The notes under the pieces: generated by a model
Told to the model about the DNA's origin: nothing
Database searches by the model: none
What the model saw: only the letters and a program-made list of their open reading frames with translations
Assembly (NCBI GenBank): GCA_024643595.1
Contig: JAHEMS010000174.1
Location: 1 to 7,269 of the forward strand
DNA from: Bacteroidota bacterium
GTDB lineage: Bacteria > Bacteroidota > Bacteroidia > Cytophagales > Cyclobacteriaceae
DNA: 7,269 bases
Direction: 5' to 3'
Translations under genes and position numbers: made by a program
Part shown: positions 1 to 6,604 of the stretch, in pieces
How the letters are laid out: each line of letters starts with the position of its first letter
Numbering within the stretch: the stretch's first letter is position 1

Positions 1-1
1 T

Positions 2-919
2 ACTGCAAACTGGGCATCATTACCTAACAAAGTTGATGCGGCCGATAGCATTCCAAAAAAATCAGGTCTTCAGAATTTGCAAGATCAAGCCGCCGTTGAT
101 GTTTTTTTTATACATCCGACCACATTCACTCAGGCGCCAGTCAATGACTTCCAATGGAATGCAGATATCAACGATGCAGCGTTAAATCGTACTACGCAAC
201 TCAGTACAATATTGAATCAGGCCAGCATTTTCAACGGGTCATGCCGGGTGTATGCTCCATATTATCGTCAAGCACATTATTATTCCTTTCTGACGCCTAA
301 CCGGGATGATGCCAAACAAGCCCTTGAACTCGCGTATACCGATGTGAAAGCCGCGTTTGAATTTTATCTGGAAAATTTCAATCAGGGACGCCCCATCGTT
401 ATTGCCGCACATAGCCAGGGAAGTGTTCATGCGGAACGTTTGTTGAAAGAATATTTTGATGGCAAAGAACTTCAAAAAAAATTAGTTGTTGCCTACCTGG
501 TTGGTCGCGCCATTAAGCCCGATACTTTTAAGCATATTCATCCTACTGAAAATCCATATGAAGCAGGAGTATGGGCTTCATGGAATACCTTTGCTAAAGG
601 TTATTTTCCTGACAGCTATGATCGCTATTTCAAAGGATCTCTTTCAACTAATCCATTGTTGTGGAGTTCAAGTGAAGCATATGCTGGAAAGGAATTGAAT
701 ACTGGTGGAGTTGGGCTTCATTTTACGTTTATCCCCCATCCCGTGGATGCCCAAAATCATCAGCATATTCTTTGGATTAATAAACCCTATGTGAAAGGTC
801 GCATTTTCTTAAGGACAAAAACCTGGCATCGAGGCGATATGAATTTATTCTATATGAACATCCGAGAGAATGTAGCTTTACGAATTGAAAAATATCAAGC
901 GATCCAGGGATCGTATTGA
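2..919 (+). CDS. DUF3089 domain protein, alpha/beta-hydrolase-like (5' end outside window)
   Basis: The reading frame is open from the left edge to a TGA at 917-919, giving 305 visible residues. The TTG at 77 is not a credible start, because the upstream residues (NWASLPNKVDAADSIP) already match the usual beginning of DUF3089 domains. The true start and probably a signal peptide lie outside the window. Other family marks are VDVFFIHPTTF near visible residue 30, the stretch WNADINDAALN, and a nucleophile elbow A-H-S-Q-G whose serine codon is at 413-415. Near the C-terminus, W-H-R-G-D followed by LFYMNIRENVALR probably carries the catalytic histidine. By family knowledge this is an alpha/beta-hydrolase-fold protein of unknown substrate, likely an esterase or lipase-like enzyme. 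It is convergent with the arabinofuranosidase gene. The family call is firm; the activity is inferred from the motif. Confidence 0.9.
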   Translation, partial: TANWASLPNKVDAADSIPKKSGLQNLQDQAAVDVFFIHPTTFTQAPVNDFQWNADINDAALNRTTQLSTILNQASIFNGSCRVYAPYYRQAHYYSFLTPNRDDAKQALELAYTDVKAAFEFYLENFNQGRPIVIAAHSQGSVHAERLLKEYFDGKELQKKLVVAYLVGRAIKPDTFKHIHPTENPYEAGVWASWNTFAKGYFPDSYDRYFKGSLSTNPLLWSSSEAYAGKELNTGGVGLHFTFIPHPVDAQNHQHILWINKPYVKGRIFLRTKTWHRGDMNLFYMNIRENVALRIEKYQAIQGSY

Positions 920-942
920 GTAAACGCACATCGATAATAGTT

Positions 943-2478
943 TTACTTCAACTCCAGCACAACAACAGAATGCGCTGGCATCGTGACTTTCAAAGTAGTG
1001 CCACTTATGGTCGCTTGCTTAAATACAGACGGCTTTATTTGCTGGGGCGATTCAAACGAATTATGGTCTTGCAGTTTCTCGCCATTTAAAATTCGACCCG
1101 TTACGGAGGTAAATCTGACACCACGTAATTCTATCGCAATTTCCTGATTATTTTTAGCATCAATATTTACCAGCGATATATGTGTTACTCCTTTTTCGTC
1201 TCGGGAAGCGGATGCCGAAATGGCTGGTAATTTTTCATTTCCAAATGCATATTCATTAGTCTTCAAATTCAGCGGCAATAAAGTTGCATCCTGGTGGACA
1301 TTGTACATTTCCATAACATGGTAGGTGGGCGTTAGCAACATCTTTTCTCCTTCGGTCAGAATGACAGCTTGCAATACATTCACAGTTTGTGCCAGGTTAG
1401 CCATACGAACGCGATCACTGTGGTTGTGGAATATATTCAACGTAGCCCCGGCCAGGATAGCATCGCGCATCGTGTTTTGTTGGAATAAGAAACCCGGATT
1501 GGTTCCAGCTTCTACATCATACCAACCGCCCCATTCATCGACCACCAAGGCGATTTTTTTATCAGGGTCATACTTATCCATTATAGTTGAATGCTTGATT
1601 ATCAATTCATCCATCAGCAAAGCACGCTGCATGATTTGAAAGTATTGCTCCTCGCTGAAATCTTTAGCAGAGCCTTTTTTATTCCAGTCAATTACTGAAT
1701 AATGATGCAGTGCCACACCTTCCAGCATGTTGTGTGGAATCTCCCGCATCAACACTTCTGTCCAATGGTAATCCGATGAGCTGGCACCGGATGCTATCCG
1801 AAAAATCTTTTTGTCATTTGTCCAGCCCGTCATGAAGGTGGCATACTGCCGGTAGATATTGGCATAAAACTCAGGCGTCATATTACCACCACATCCCCAT
1901 GCCTCATTACCCACTCCCCAATATTTAACATCCCACGGTTTCTCGCGACCATTCTCGCCGCGCCATTTCGACATCGGGCTAACACCACCAAAATTTGTGT
2001 ATTGGATCCACTCCGATACTTCCTGCACGGTGCCACTGCCAACATTTGCCGACAAGTAAGGTTCTGCACCAATTAACTCACACATGTTTAAAAAATCGTG
2101 TGTACCAAAACTGTTGTCTTCAGTGACACCACCCCACCATGTGTTAACCATTGTTGGTCGGTCTTTTTTTGGTCCTACACCATCTTTCCAGTGATAGGTA
2201 TCCGCAAAACATCCACCTGGCCAGCGTAGATTAGGTACTTTTAATTTCTTCAACGCATCCACCACATCATTGCGCACACCTTGGGTGTTAGCAATTTTTG
2301 TATTTCCCTCACCCACATAAAAACCACCATAAATACAGCGACCTAAGTGCTCAGAAAAATGACCATAGATCTGTTTACTTATTTTGTCTTTTCCAAGATC
2401 CGCGTTGATTACGATTGAGTTTTGAGAAAAAATTGCGCTTGTTTTTAACAACAGCATCAATAGTAAAATCTTTTTCAT
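943..2478 (-). CDS. Secreted alpha-L-arabinofuranosidase, glycoside hydrolase family 51
   Basis: This 511-residue protein is full length for GH51. It should release terminal alpha-L-arabinofuranosyl groups from arabinan, arabinoxylan or their oligosaccharides by a retaining mechanism. Residues 1-19 form a signal peptide (MKKILLLMLLLKTSAIFSQ), so it acts outside the cytoplasm. The TIM barrel spans roughly residues 30-370 and includes NLRWPGGCFADTYHWKDG at 83-100. The acid/base glutamate is E192 in W-G-V-G-N-E, and the nucleophile is E315 in V-V-D-E-W-G-G-W. Residues about 371-511 form the C-terminal beta domain. The ATG at 2478 is chosen because the signal peptide starts there; AAGAG lies just upstream as a weak ribosome site. 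It starts 9 bp after the stop of the serine hydrolase gene, so co-transcription is likely. Both catalytic residues are intact. The family is certain; the exact substrate is not. Confidence 0.96.
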   Translation of the reverse strand: MKKILLLMLLLKTSAIFSQNSIVINADLGKDKISKQIYGHFSEHLGRCIYGGFYVGEGNTKIANTQGVRNDVVDALKKLKVPNLRWPGGCFADTYHWKDGVGPKKDRPTMVNTWWGGVTEDNSFGTHDFLNMCELIGAEPYLSANVGSGTVQEVSEWIQYTNFGGVSPMSKWRGENGREKPWDVKYWGVGNEAWGCGGNMTPEFYANIYRQYATFMTGWTNDKKIFRIASGASSSDYHWTEVLMREIPHNMLEGVALHHYSVIDWNKKGSAKDFSEEQYFQIMQRALLMDELIIKHSTIMDKYDPDKKIALVVDEWGGWYDVEAGTNPGFLFQQNTMRDAILAGATLNIFHNHSDRVRMANLAQTVNVLQAVILTEGEKMLLTPTYHVMEMYNVHQDATLLPLNLKTNEYAFGNEKLPAISASASRDEKGVTHISLVNIDAKNNQEIAIELRGVRFTSVTGRILNGEKLQDHNSFESPQQIKPSVFKQATISGTTLKVTMPAHSVVVLELK

Positions 2479-2487
2479 AAAAATCTC

Positions 2488-4362
2488 TTAATAATTAAAT
2501 CCAATCAAATTCCAATAATTTAATTGCCAAATGGCTAACCAGCTAATGACGCACAGGACGCCATAACACAATCGATTGATCAACCTGTAACGACTGTTCA
2601 TCCATAAACGAATAAGGAGAAAGCACATGGCGATCGTTGTGATAATTATAAAAAATGGCAATACCAATAATACCTTTAACGACATGGGCACGCCATAAAC
2701 AATTTCATAAGGGTCACTGAAGGAAAGTGCGAGGCCCACTAAAAATATCGTCAGAAAAAAATAATTGATCCAGGCAATCATTTTTCCCGCCCATGGCATA
2801 GCAAGGCTTTCTGTGAACCGGCGCTGATAATTCTTTCGAAGAAAATAAACCAATGGCCAATACATTACGGTGAGCATGGATACACTGATTATTATTAAAA
2901 AGACGAGATAATGAGTTGAGGCCAGATCAACTCCAACCACTTTTTCTAAAGCTAAAATGGGCAGCCAACCAATAAACGCATACTTCACTTGGCCGTCTTC
3001 CTTTGCAAAGGCGAATCGGTCTGAATTAAATTCCTCACGGAAAGTTGAGCTATCCATAGGCACATAAACATGGCTTTCATTATCGGAAGTGATACGAAGA
3101 CCCGTTGAATCCTCCACAGCTACATGAATTCGTCCAAACAACATGCTTATTTTAGTTAGGTCTTTAACCGGATAGCGATTCCCAATATATTCACCGGCAA
3201 ACTGCTCCAGCCAATGTTTTGAAACTTTTAGGGGTTTTGGCAATGGTCTTTGATCAGGAAAATATTGATCCATAAATTCCTCAAATACCTTTACAGCGAT
3301 TCCTCCACCGGTGTCGGTATTGGTAGAAAAGAAAAATCCTGTTTGATGTTCAGGAAGTAATGCCATCATGGAATGAAACCAAAACGTATCACCCCCATGG
3401 CCAATTACGGCTACTCCGTTCTGGCTGCCATCTATAAATCCATATCGCATCGGATTTACGTTGGGATGGTGCTGGTGGGCCACTCCTTTCATGAATTCAA
3501 GAGTGGCACTGTCGAGCATTTGGTACCCCTCATATTGCCCATTCCCCAAAAAAGCCAACATGAGATGCGTTATACTTTCGGCAGAAGCGCTTGCTGCGCC
3601 CACCGGGTAAAGCGGAACAAATTCAAACCCTTGCTTCTTCAGTATATTGTTTTCAACACGATATCCTGATGACATATACTTTTTCAATCCTTCTGGCAGA
3701 GGCTGTTCAAATGATGTAGACGACATCTTCAAAGGACCGATGATTTTTTGTTGTACATAGTCATAAAAAGAAATTCCACTTACCACTTCAACTATATGTG
3801 CCGCGATAGCCGTTCCATGATTAGAATATGATGCTTGTGAATAAGGCGCACGAACTCTGTAGGGAAGTTCATCTTTCAGTATATCCGCCAAAGGTCTAAG
3901 AGAGGTCTCATCTTTTGCAAACAAATTCAAAACATGATCCTCAAACCCAGGGGTGTGAGTCATCAAATGTTTTAAGGTGATCGCTTGATCATAGGTTGCC
4001 GGAATTTGAAAGTCCTTAAGGTAGGTATTAACGTCTTTATTCAAATCAAGCTTTCCATCGGCTACTAATTGCATTACGCTTGTCCATACGAACATTTTTG
4101 AAATAGAACCGACCCTAAACAGCGTGGAATCAGGATTGACAGGTAATTGACGTTGTATGTCAGCAAAACCATACCCCTTCTTTAAGACCACTTTCCCGTT
4201 GTGAACGATAGCCAACGTTGCGCCTGCTATATTCTTATCATCCATATGGGCTTTAATCAAGCCATCCATAAATGCTTCAAGCGCCAATGAATCAGTTAAT
4301 GTTTGGCCCACTGATAAACAATTTGTGAAGCCAATTAGAAAAACAATAAGGTATCGTTTCAT
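2488..4362 (-). CDS. Beta-lactamase-family serine hydrolase with four-helix C-terminal membrane domain
   Basis: This 624-residue protein carries the class C beta-lactamase / penicillin-binding-protein-like fold (PF00144) at about residues 25-370. A signal peptide covers residues 1-20. The active-site motifs are all present: S86-I-S-K89 (nucleophile serine and lysine), Y179-S-N181, and H322-G-G in place of K-T-G. LMTHTPGF at 133-140 is the familiar segment of this family. A short beta-rich linker at about 385-475 is followed by four hydrophobic segments near 484-508, 528-547, 563-587 and 598-616, so the enzyme domain sits on the outer face of the inner membrane. Relatives act as D-amino acid peptidases, esterases or peptidoglycan-related hydrolases; the substrate cannot be told here. 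Antibiotic resistance is not implied. It lies 39 bp downstream of the META lipoprotein gene and 9 bp upstream of the GH51 gene. Confidence 0.92.
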   Translation of the reverse strand: MKRYLIVFLIGFTNCLSVGQTLTDSLALEAFMDGLIKAHMDDKNIAGATLAIVHNGKVVLKKGYGFADIQRQLPVNPDSTLFRVGSISKMFVWTSVMQLVADGKLDLNKDVNTYLKDFQIPATYDQAITLKHLMTHTPGFEDHVLNLFAKDETSLRPLADILKDELPYRVRAPYSQASYSNHGTAIAAHIVEVVSGISFYDYVQQKIIGPLKMSSTSFEQPLPEGLKKYMSSGYRVENNILKKQGFEFVPLYPVGAASASAESITHLMLAFLGNGQYEGYQMLDSATLEFMKGVAHQHHPNVNPMRYGFIDGSQNGVAVIGHGGDTFWFHSMMALLPEHQTGFFFSTNTDTGGGIAVKVFEEFMDQYFPDQRPLPKPLKVSKHWLEQFAGEYIGNRYPVKDLTKISMLFGRIHVAVEDSTGLRITSDNESHVYVPMDSSTFREEFNSDRFAFAKEDGQVKYAFIGWLPILALEKVVGVDLASTHYLVFLIIISVSMLTVMYWPLVYFLRKNYQRRFTESLAMPWAGKMIAWINYFFLTIFLVGLALSFSDPYEIVYGVPMSLKVLLVLPFFIIITTIAMCFLLIRLWMNSRYRLINRLCYGVLCVISWLAIWQLNYWNLIGFNY

Positions 4363-4401
4363 AGTAATTAACCATTTAAGGTAAACGATCAGTCCGATGG
4401 T

Positions 4402-4839
4402 TTATCCTTCTGTTTTAATTTCCGCAAGGAACTTCGCGACCACATTCCCGTTAGCCTTCAGCAACAAATGGTTCCCCTTAATTTCGTACTTGGTTTTTTC
4501 ACTTAACACGTTCATGATCCCTGTTTCCACGTCCATCTTTCGCTCACAATACATTCGGGTAGCCGCTAAAAAAGCGCTAATCGATGACCCGTCTTTTACA
4601 TAGGAGCCGGTAAAAGAATTACATCCGGCAAAACCTCTTGCCATTTTTTCCTTACCCTGATAGATTACAAAAATTTCTTTTTGATCACCAGAGGGAGGTA
4701 TGGCATTACCGTTGAGTTCAATTAAAATCCAGACAGTATCTTCAAGTGGTCGCTCATTAAGTACCCCAACCAACTCACTGATCTGATTGGAAGGCCGGCA
4801 GGCCATCACAAGAAAAAAAAATACTCCTATTATTCGCAT
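4402..4839 (-). CDS. META-domain (HslJ-like) lipoprotein
   Basis: This small 145-residue protein has a very short signal sequence (residues 1-13) ending in V-M-A-C, so Cys14 is the likely lipidated residue and the protein is anchored in the envelope. Residues about 34-140 resemble a single META domain (PF03724). The matches are D-T-V-W near 34-37, ELNG at 41-44, the hallmark GFAGCNSFTGSY at 69-80, TRMYC at 94-98, and a closing LLLKANGNVVAKF. E. coli HslJ, a heat-inducible outer-membrane protein linked to novobiocin resistance, has this domain; the biochemical role is unknown. The start is supported by GAGGT seven bases upstream and by the signal peptide. A run of nine T within codons 7-9 is a potential slippage site. 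It is the first gene of the minus-strand cluster and divergent from the DUF4407 gene. Confidence 0.85.
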   Translation of the reverse strand: MRIIGVFFFLVMACRPSNQISELVGVLNERPLEDTVWILIELNGNAIPPSGDQKEIFVIYQGKEKMARGFAGCNSFTGSYVKDGSSISAFLAATRMYCERKMDVETGIMNVLSEKTKYEIKGNHLLLKANGNVVAKFLAEIKTEG

Positions 4840-4846
4840 AAACTTT

Positions 4847-4851
4847 ACCTC
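4847..4851 (-). promoter_or_regulatory. Shine-Dalgarno-like site of the META lipoprotein gene
   Basis: Read on the minus strand this is GAGGT, seven bases before the ATG at 4839. It matches the core of the 16S anti-Shine-Dalgarno complement and supports this start. The other gene starts in the window lack a comparably good site, as is common in Bacteroidota. Confidence 0.4.
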
Positions 4852-4953
4852 AGCACATATAAAAGCAATATAGTATTATATAGCTGCTTTTTAAATGACT
4901 TTGAAGAAGTTGCCTGCTACAAAAAAATCAAATACGGACACTTCCCATGTTCG

Positions 4954-4967
4954 GTATTGTACAATAC
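4954..4967. repeat. Perfect 14-bp palindrome in the divergent intergenic region
   Basis: GTATTGTACAATAC is identical to its reverse complement. It sits in the 238-bp region between two divergent genes, 115 bp before the META lipoprotein start and 111 bp before the DUF4407 start. With no loop it is better read as a binding site for a dimeric regulator than as an RNA hairpin. No neighbouring regulator gene is present. I could not identify a clear Bacteroidota promoter (TTG ... TAnnTTTG) on either strand beside it. The operator role is inference. Confidence 0.4.
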
Positions 4968-4998
4968 ATCACCTACAAACAATCCCAATCCTGCTTGA

Positions 4999-5021
4999 AT
5001 GCCATACTTTGGAGATGGCAT
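4999..5021. repeat. Inverted repeat with 7-bp arms and 9-nt spacer
   Basis: ATGCCAT at 4999-5005 is the reverse complement of ATGGCAT at 5015-5021, separated by ACTTTGGAG. It lies 57-79 bases before the DUF4407 start, so it could be a hairpin in the 5' untranslated region or an operator. No T-tract follows directly, so it is not a standard terminator. The structure is visible in the sequence; a function is not shown. Confidence 0.3.
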
Positions 5022-5037
5022 GTATATTGAGTCTAAC

Positions 5038-5046
5038 TTATCCACA
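5038..5046 (+). other. Single DnaA-box-like 9-mer
   Basis: TTATCCACA matches the strong E. coli DnaA box and is followed by an AT-rich stretch (ATATATTAATT). It lies 32 bases before the DUF4407 start codon. I noticed only one copy, and no replication gene is nearby, so an origin is not supported. It could be a DnaA-responsive promoter element or a chance match. Confidence 0.2.
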
Positions 5047-5077
5047 ATATATTAATTGACCAGCCGTTAGCCCAAAC

Positions 5078-6130
5078 ATGCAACACCTAACCTACTTTTT
5101 CTGGCTTTGCGCTGGAGCAGACATCGCCACCCTTGAAAAATGTCCTACTGAAAAAAGTAAGTATGTTGGCATTGGTGCAACTATTTTCTTCACCGGATTA
5201 TTTGCCGCATTAGCGGGAGGTTATGCTCTGTACACGGTTTTCGATAATATCTGGATAACAACGGCCAGTGGCCTTTTGTGGGGACTCCTGATCTTCAATC
5301 TTGATCGATTCATTGTATCGAGCATGCGTAAGGAAGGCAAATTTTATAGAGAATTTATTATGGCCTTGCCCCGAATTATACTGGCCATTCTTATTTCTAT
5401 TGTCATCGCTAAGCCCCTGGAATTGAAAATCTTTGAAAAAGAGATCAACGCAGAATTGATCATTATGGACCAACAGCAGCGTGCCCGGCAGGAGGCACAG
5501 GTTAAGTCCCGATTTATTTTAACACAGGATAGCTTAAAATCAGAAATCACCTCCTTAAAAAAAGAGATACAATCCAAAGTATCACAGCGTGATGATTTAC
5601 TACGCATCGCCAGAGAAGAAGCCGATGGCACGGGGGGAAGCAGACAGAAAAATCTCGGTCCAATTTATAAAGTAAAAAAAGCCAACGCGGAGGAAGTAGA
5701 AAATGAATTGAACCATCTTCAGGCTAAAAATGAAGAACGCATTTCTATGTTAGAACTGCGAGCCCAAAAAAATGACTCTTTATTAACCGCTTCGATAGGT
5801 GCCCTTGAAAACGCCAGCGTAAATGGTCCAGCTGCAAGAATTCAGGCAATGAGCCGCCTTACTGAACAAAATAACGCCATGTGGTGGGCCGAATGGTTCA
5901 TCATAATACTATTCATCGCATTAGAGACGGCCCCTGTTTTCGTAAAACTGATCTCCTCAAAAGGTCCTTATGATAGCTTATTAAAGGCAATCGAGTTTCG
6001 ATTTGCTTCGGAAGAATCCGAGGAACTGGCCAAAATCAATGCTGCAATAAAGGAGAGGAATTCAGGTATTCCTCAACTGGAACGGCAATATATTGCGGAA
6101 CGATTGGATGAAGCTTTGAAAGACTCTTAA
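5078..6130 (+). CDS. DUF4407 domain membrane protein with long coiled coil
   Basis: This 350-residue protein matches the DUF4407 family (PF14362) over its length. Three hydrophobic segments lie near residues 30-54, 57-75 and 98-113, and a fourth at 270-292. Between the third and fourth is a charged, helix-forming stretch, roughly 118-245, that reads as coiled coil rich in E, K, Q and R. Family hallmarks are NLDRFIVSS at 74-82, GTGGSRQKNLGPIY at 184-197 and ETAPVFVKLIS at 283-293. The family has no established biochemical role; a structural or scaffolding function at the inner membrane is a guess. The ATG at 5078 gives a normal family N-terminus (FFWLCAGAD) without a cleavable signal peptide. 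No clear ribosome site precedes it. It is divergent from the META gene and is followed by a 197-bp gap. Confidence 0.88.
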   Translation: MQHLTYFFWLCAGADIATLEKCPTEKSKYVGIGATIFFTGLFAALAGGYALYTVFDNIWITTASGLLWGLLIFNLDRFIVSSMRKEGKFYREFIMALPRIILAILISIVIAKPLELKIFEKEINAELIIMDQQQRARQEAQVKSRFILTQDSLKSEITSLKKEIQSKVSQRDDLLRIAREEADGTGGSRQKNLGPIYKVKKANAEEVENELNHLQAKNEERISMLELRAQKNDSLLTASIGALENASVNGPAARIQAMSRLTEQNNAMWWAEWFIIILFIALETAPVFVKLISSKGPYDSLLKAIEFRFASEESEELAKINAAIKERNSGIPQLERQYIAERLDEALKDS

Positions 6131-6265
6131 AAGCCAGCAAGAAGACGTCGCACATATCAATATTTTCTTCATTCAAGATAAGACGGACATGTTCTTTTAG
6201 GATCTGCTTTTGAAGCATGGACAGTCCAGCCACCTGAATTTTACAACAAAAAATATTCAGTTCTC

Positions 6266-6292
6266 TTGTCATATAAAAACACTATTGGTTTG
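6266..6292 (+). promoter_or_regulatory. Possible Bacteroidota-type promoter before the FecR-like gene
   Basis: TTG at 6266-6268 is followed after 16 bases by TTGGTTTG at 6285-6292, one mismatch from the Bacteroidota -7 element TAnnTTTG. The expected -33/-7 spacing is slightly longer than seen. It would place transcription start near 6299, about 30 bases before the ATG at 6328. The rest of the 197-bp gap (6131-6327) holds no convincing gene or terminator. Confidence 0.25.
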
Positions 6293-6327
6293 TAAGGGAA
6301 GACAGATAACCTACCGTCTATAATAGT

Positions 6328-6564
6328 ATGTCAGTCCGCGAAGAAATGTGGTCCATTTTGGCCAAATACTTATGTGGGGAAGCTACCACTTCTGAGTCTT
6401 TGATAGTGGAACTACTGCTAAAAGAAAATGAAGAACTTAGGAAATTCTACCAAACGATGGAATTGGCCTATTTATTGAATGAAAGTAAGGCAAATAGCGA
6501 TACAATAATTGCTTTTGCCAAATTAGACGAAAGAATAAAAAAATCAAGAACTTCAGGCCGGTGA
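6328..6564 (+). CDS. Small protein resembling the N-terminal anti-sigma domain of FecR
   Basis: The 78 residues resemble the cytoplasmic N-terminus of Bacteroidota FecR-type anti-sigma factors. The shared pattern is an opening E-M-W-S-I-L-A-K-Y-L-C-G-E-A-T, then an acidic helical stretch (LLLKENEELRKFYQTMELAYLL), then A-F-A-K-L-D-E-R-I-K-K, which in full-length proteins stands just before the membrane helix. Here the frame ends with TGA at 6562-6564 exactly there. A normal FecR protein is about 300-400 residues, with a membrane helix and a periplasmic FecR domain; none is found in the following bases in any frame before the next gene begins. No ECF sigma gene is adjacent. It may be a stand-alone soluble sigma-binding protein or the remnant of a truncated gene. 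The ThuA gene starts 40 bp later on the same strand. Confidence 0.6.
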   Translation: MSVREEMWSILAKYLCGEATTSESLIVELLLKENEELRKFYQTMELAYLLNESKANSDTIIAFAKLDERIKKSRTSGR

Positions 6565-6604
6565 TACCTGGAGTCTCAGAACATGTAATTACCGTAATTC
6601 AATA

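Noticed and set aside
77..79. TTG at 77 as the start codon of the DUF3089 gene
   Set aside because: The frame is open upstream to the window edge and the upstream residues match the normal family N-terminus, so the gene is simply cut by the window.
900..913. CGATCC-AG-GGATCG hairpin near the convergent 3' ends, as a possible terminator for the minus-strand genes
   Set aside because: It lies inside the DUF3089 coding sequence, the loop is very tight, and the T-rich stretch on the minus strand begins several bases after the stem instead of directly behind it.
943..4839. Polysaccharide utilisation locus around the arabinofuranosidase
   Set aside because: No SusC/SusD pair, sugar transporter, hybrid two-component sensor or second glycoside hydrolase is in the window; one GH51 gene is not enough.
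4840..5077. Replication origin suggested by the DnaA-box-like word and AT-rich DNA
   Set aside because: Only one box was noticed, and no dnaA, dnaN, parAB, rep gene or set of iterons is present.
6036..6272. A 78-codon minus-strand open frame overlapping the 3' end of the DUF4407 gene
   Set aside because: Nearly half of it is antisense to the conserved DUF4407 coding end, I recognise no family in it, and it has no convincing ribosome site. It is most likely a chance open frame, although it covers much of the otherwise empty 6131-6327 gap.
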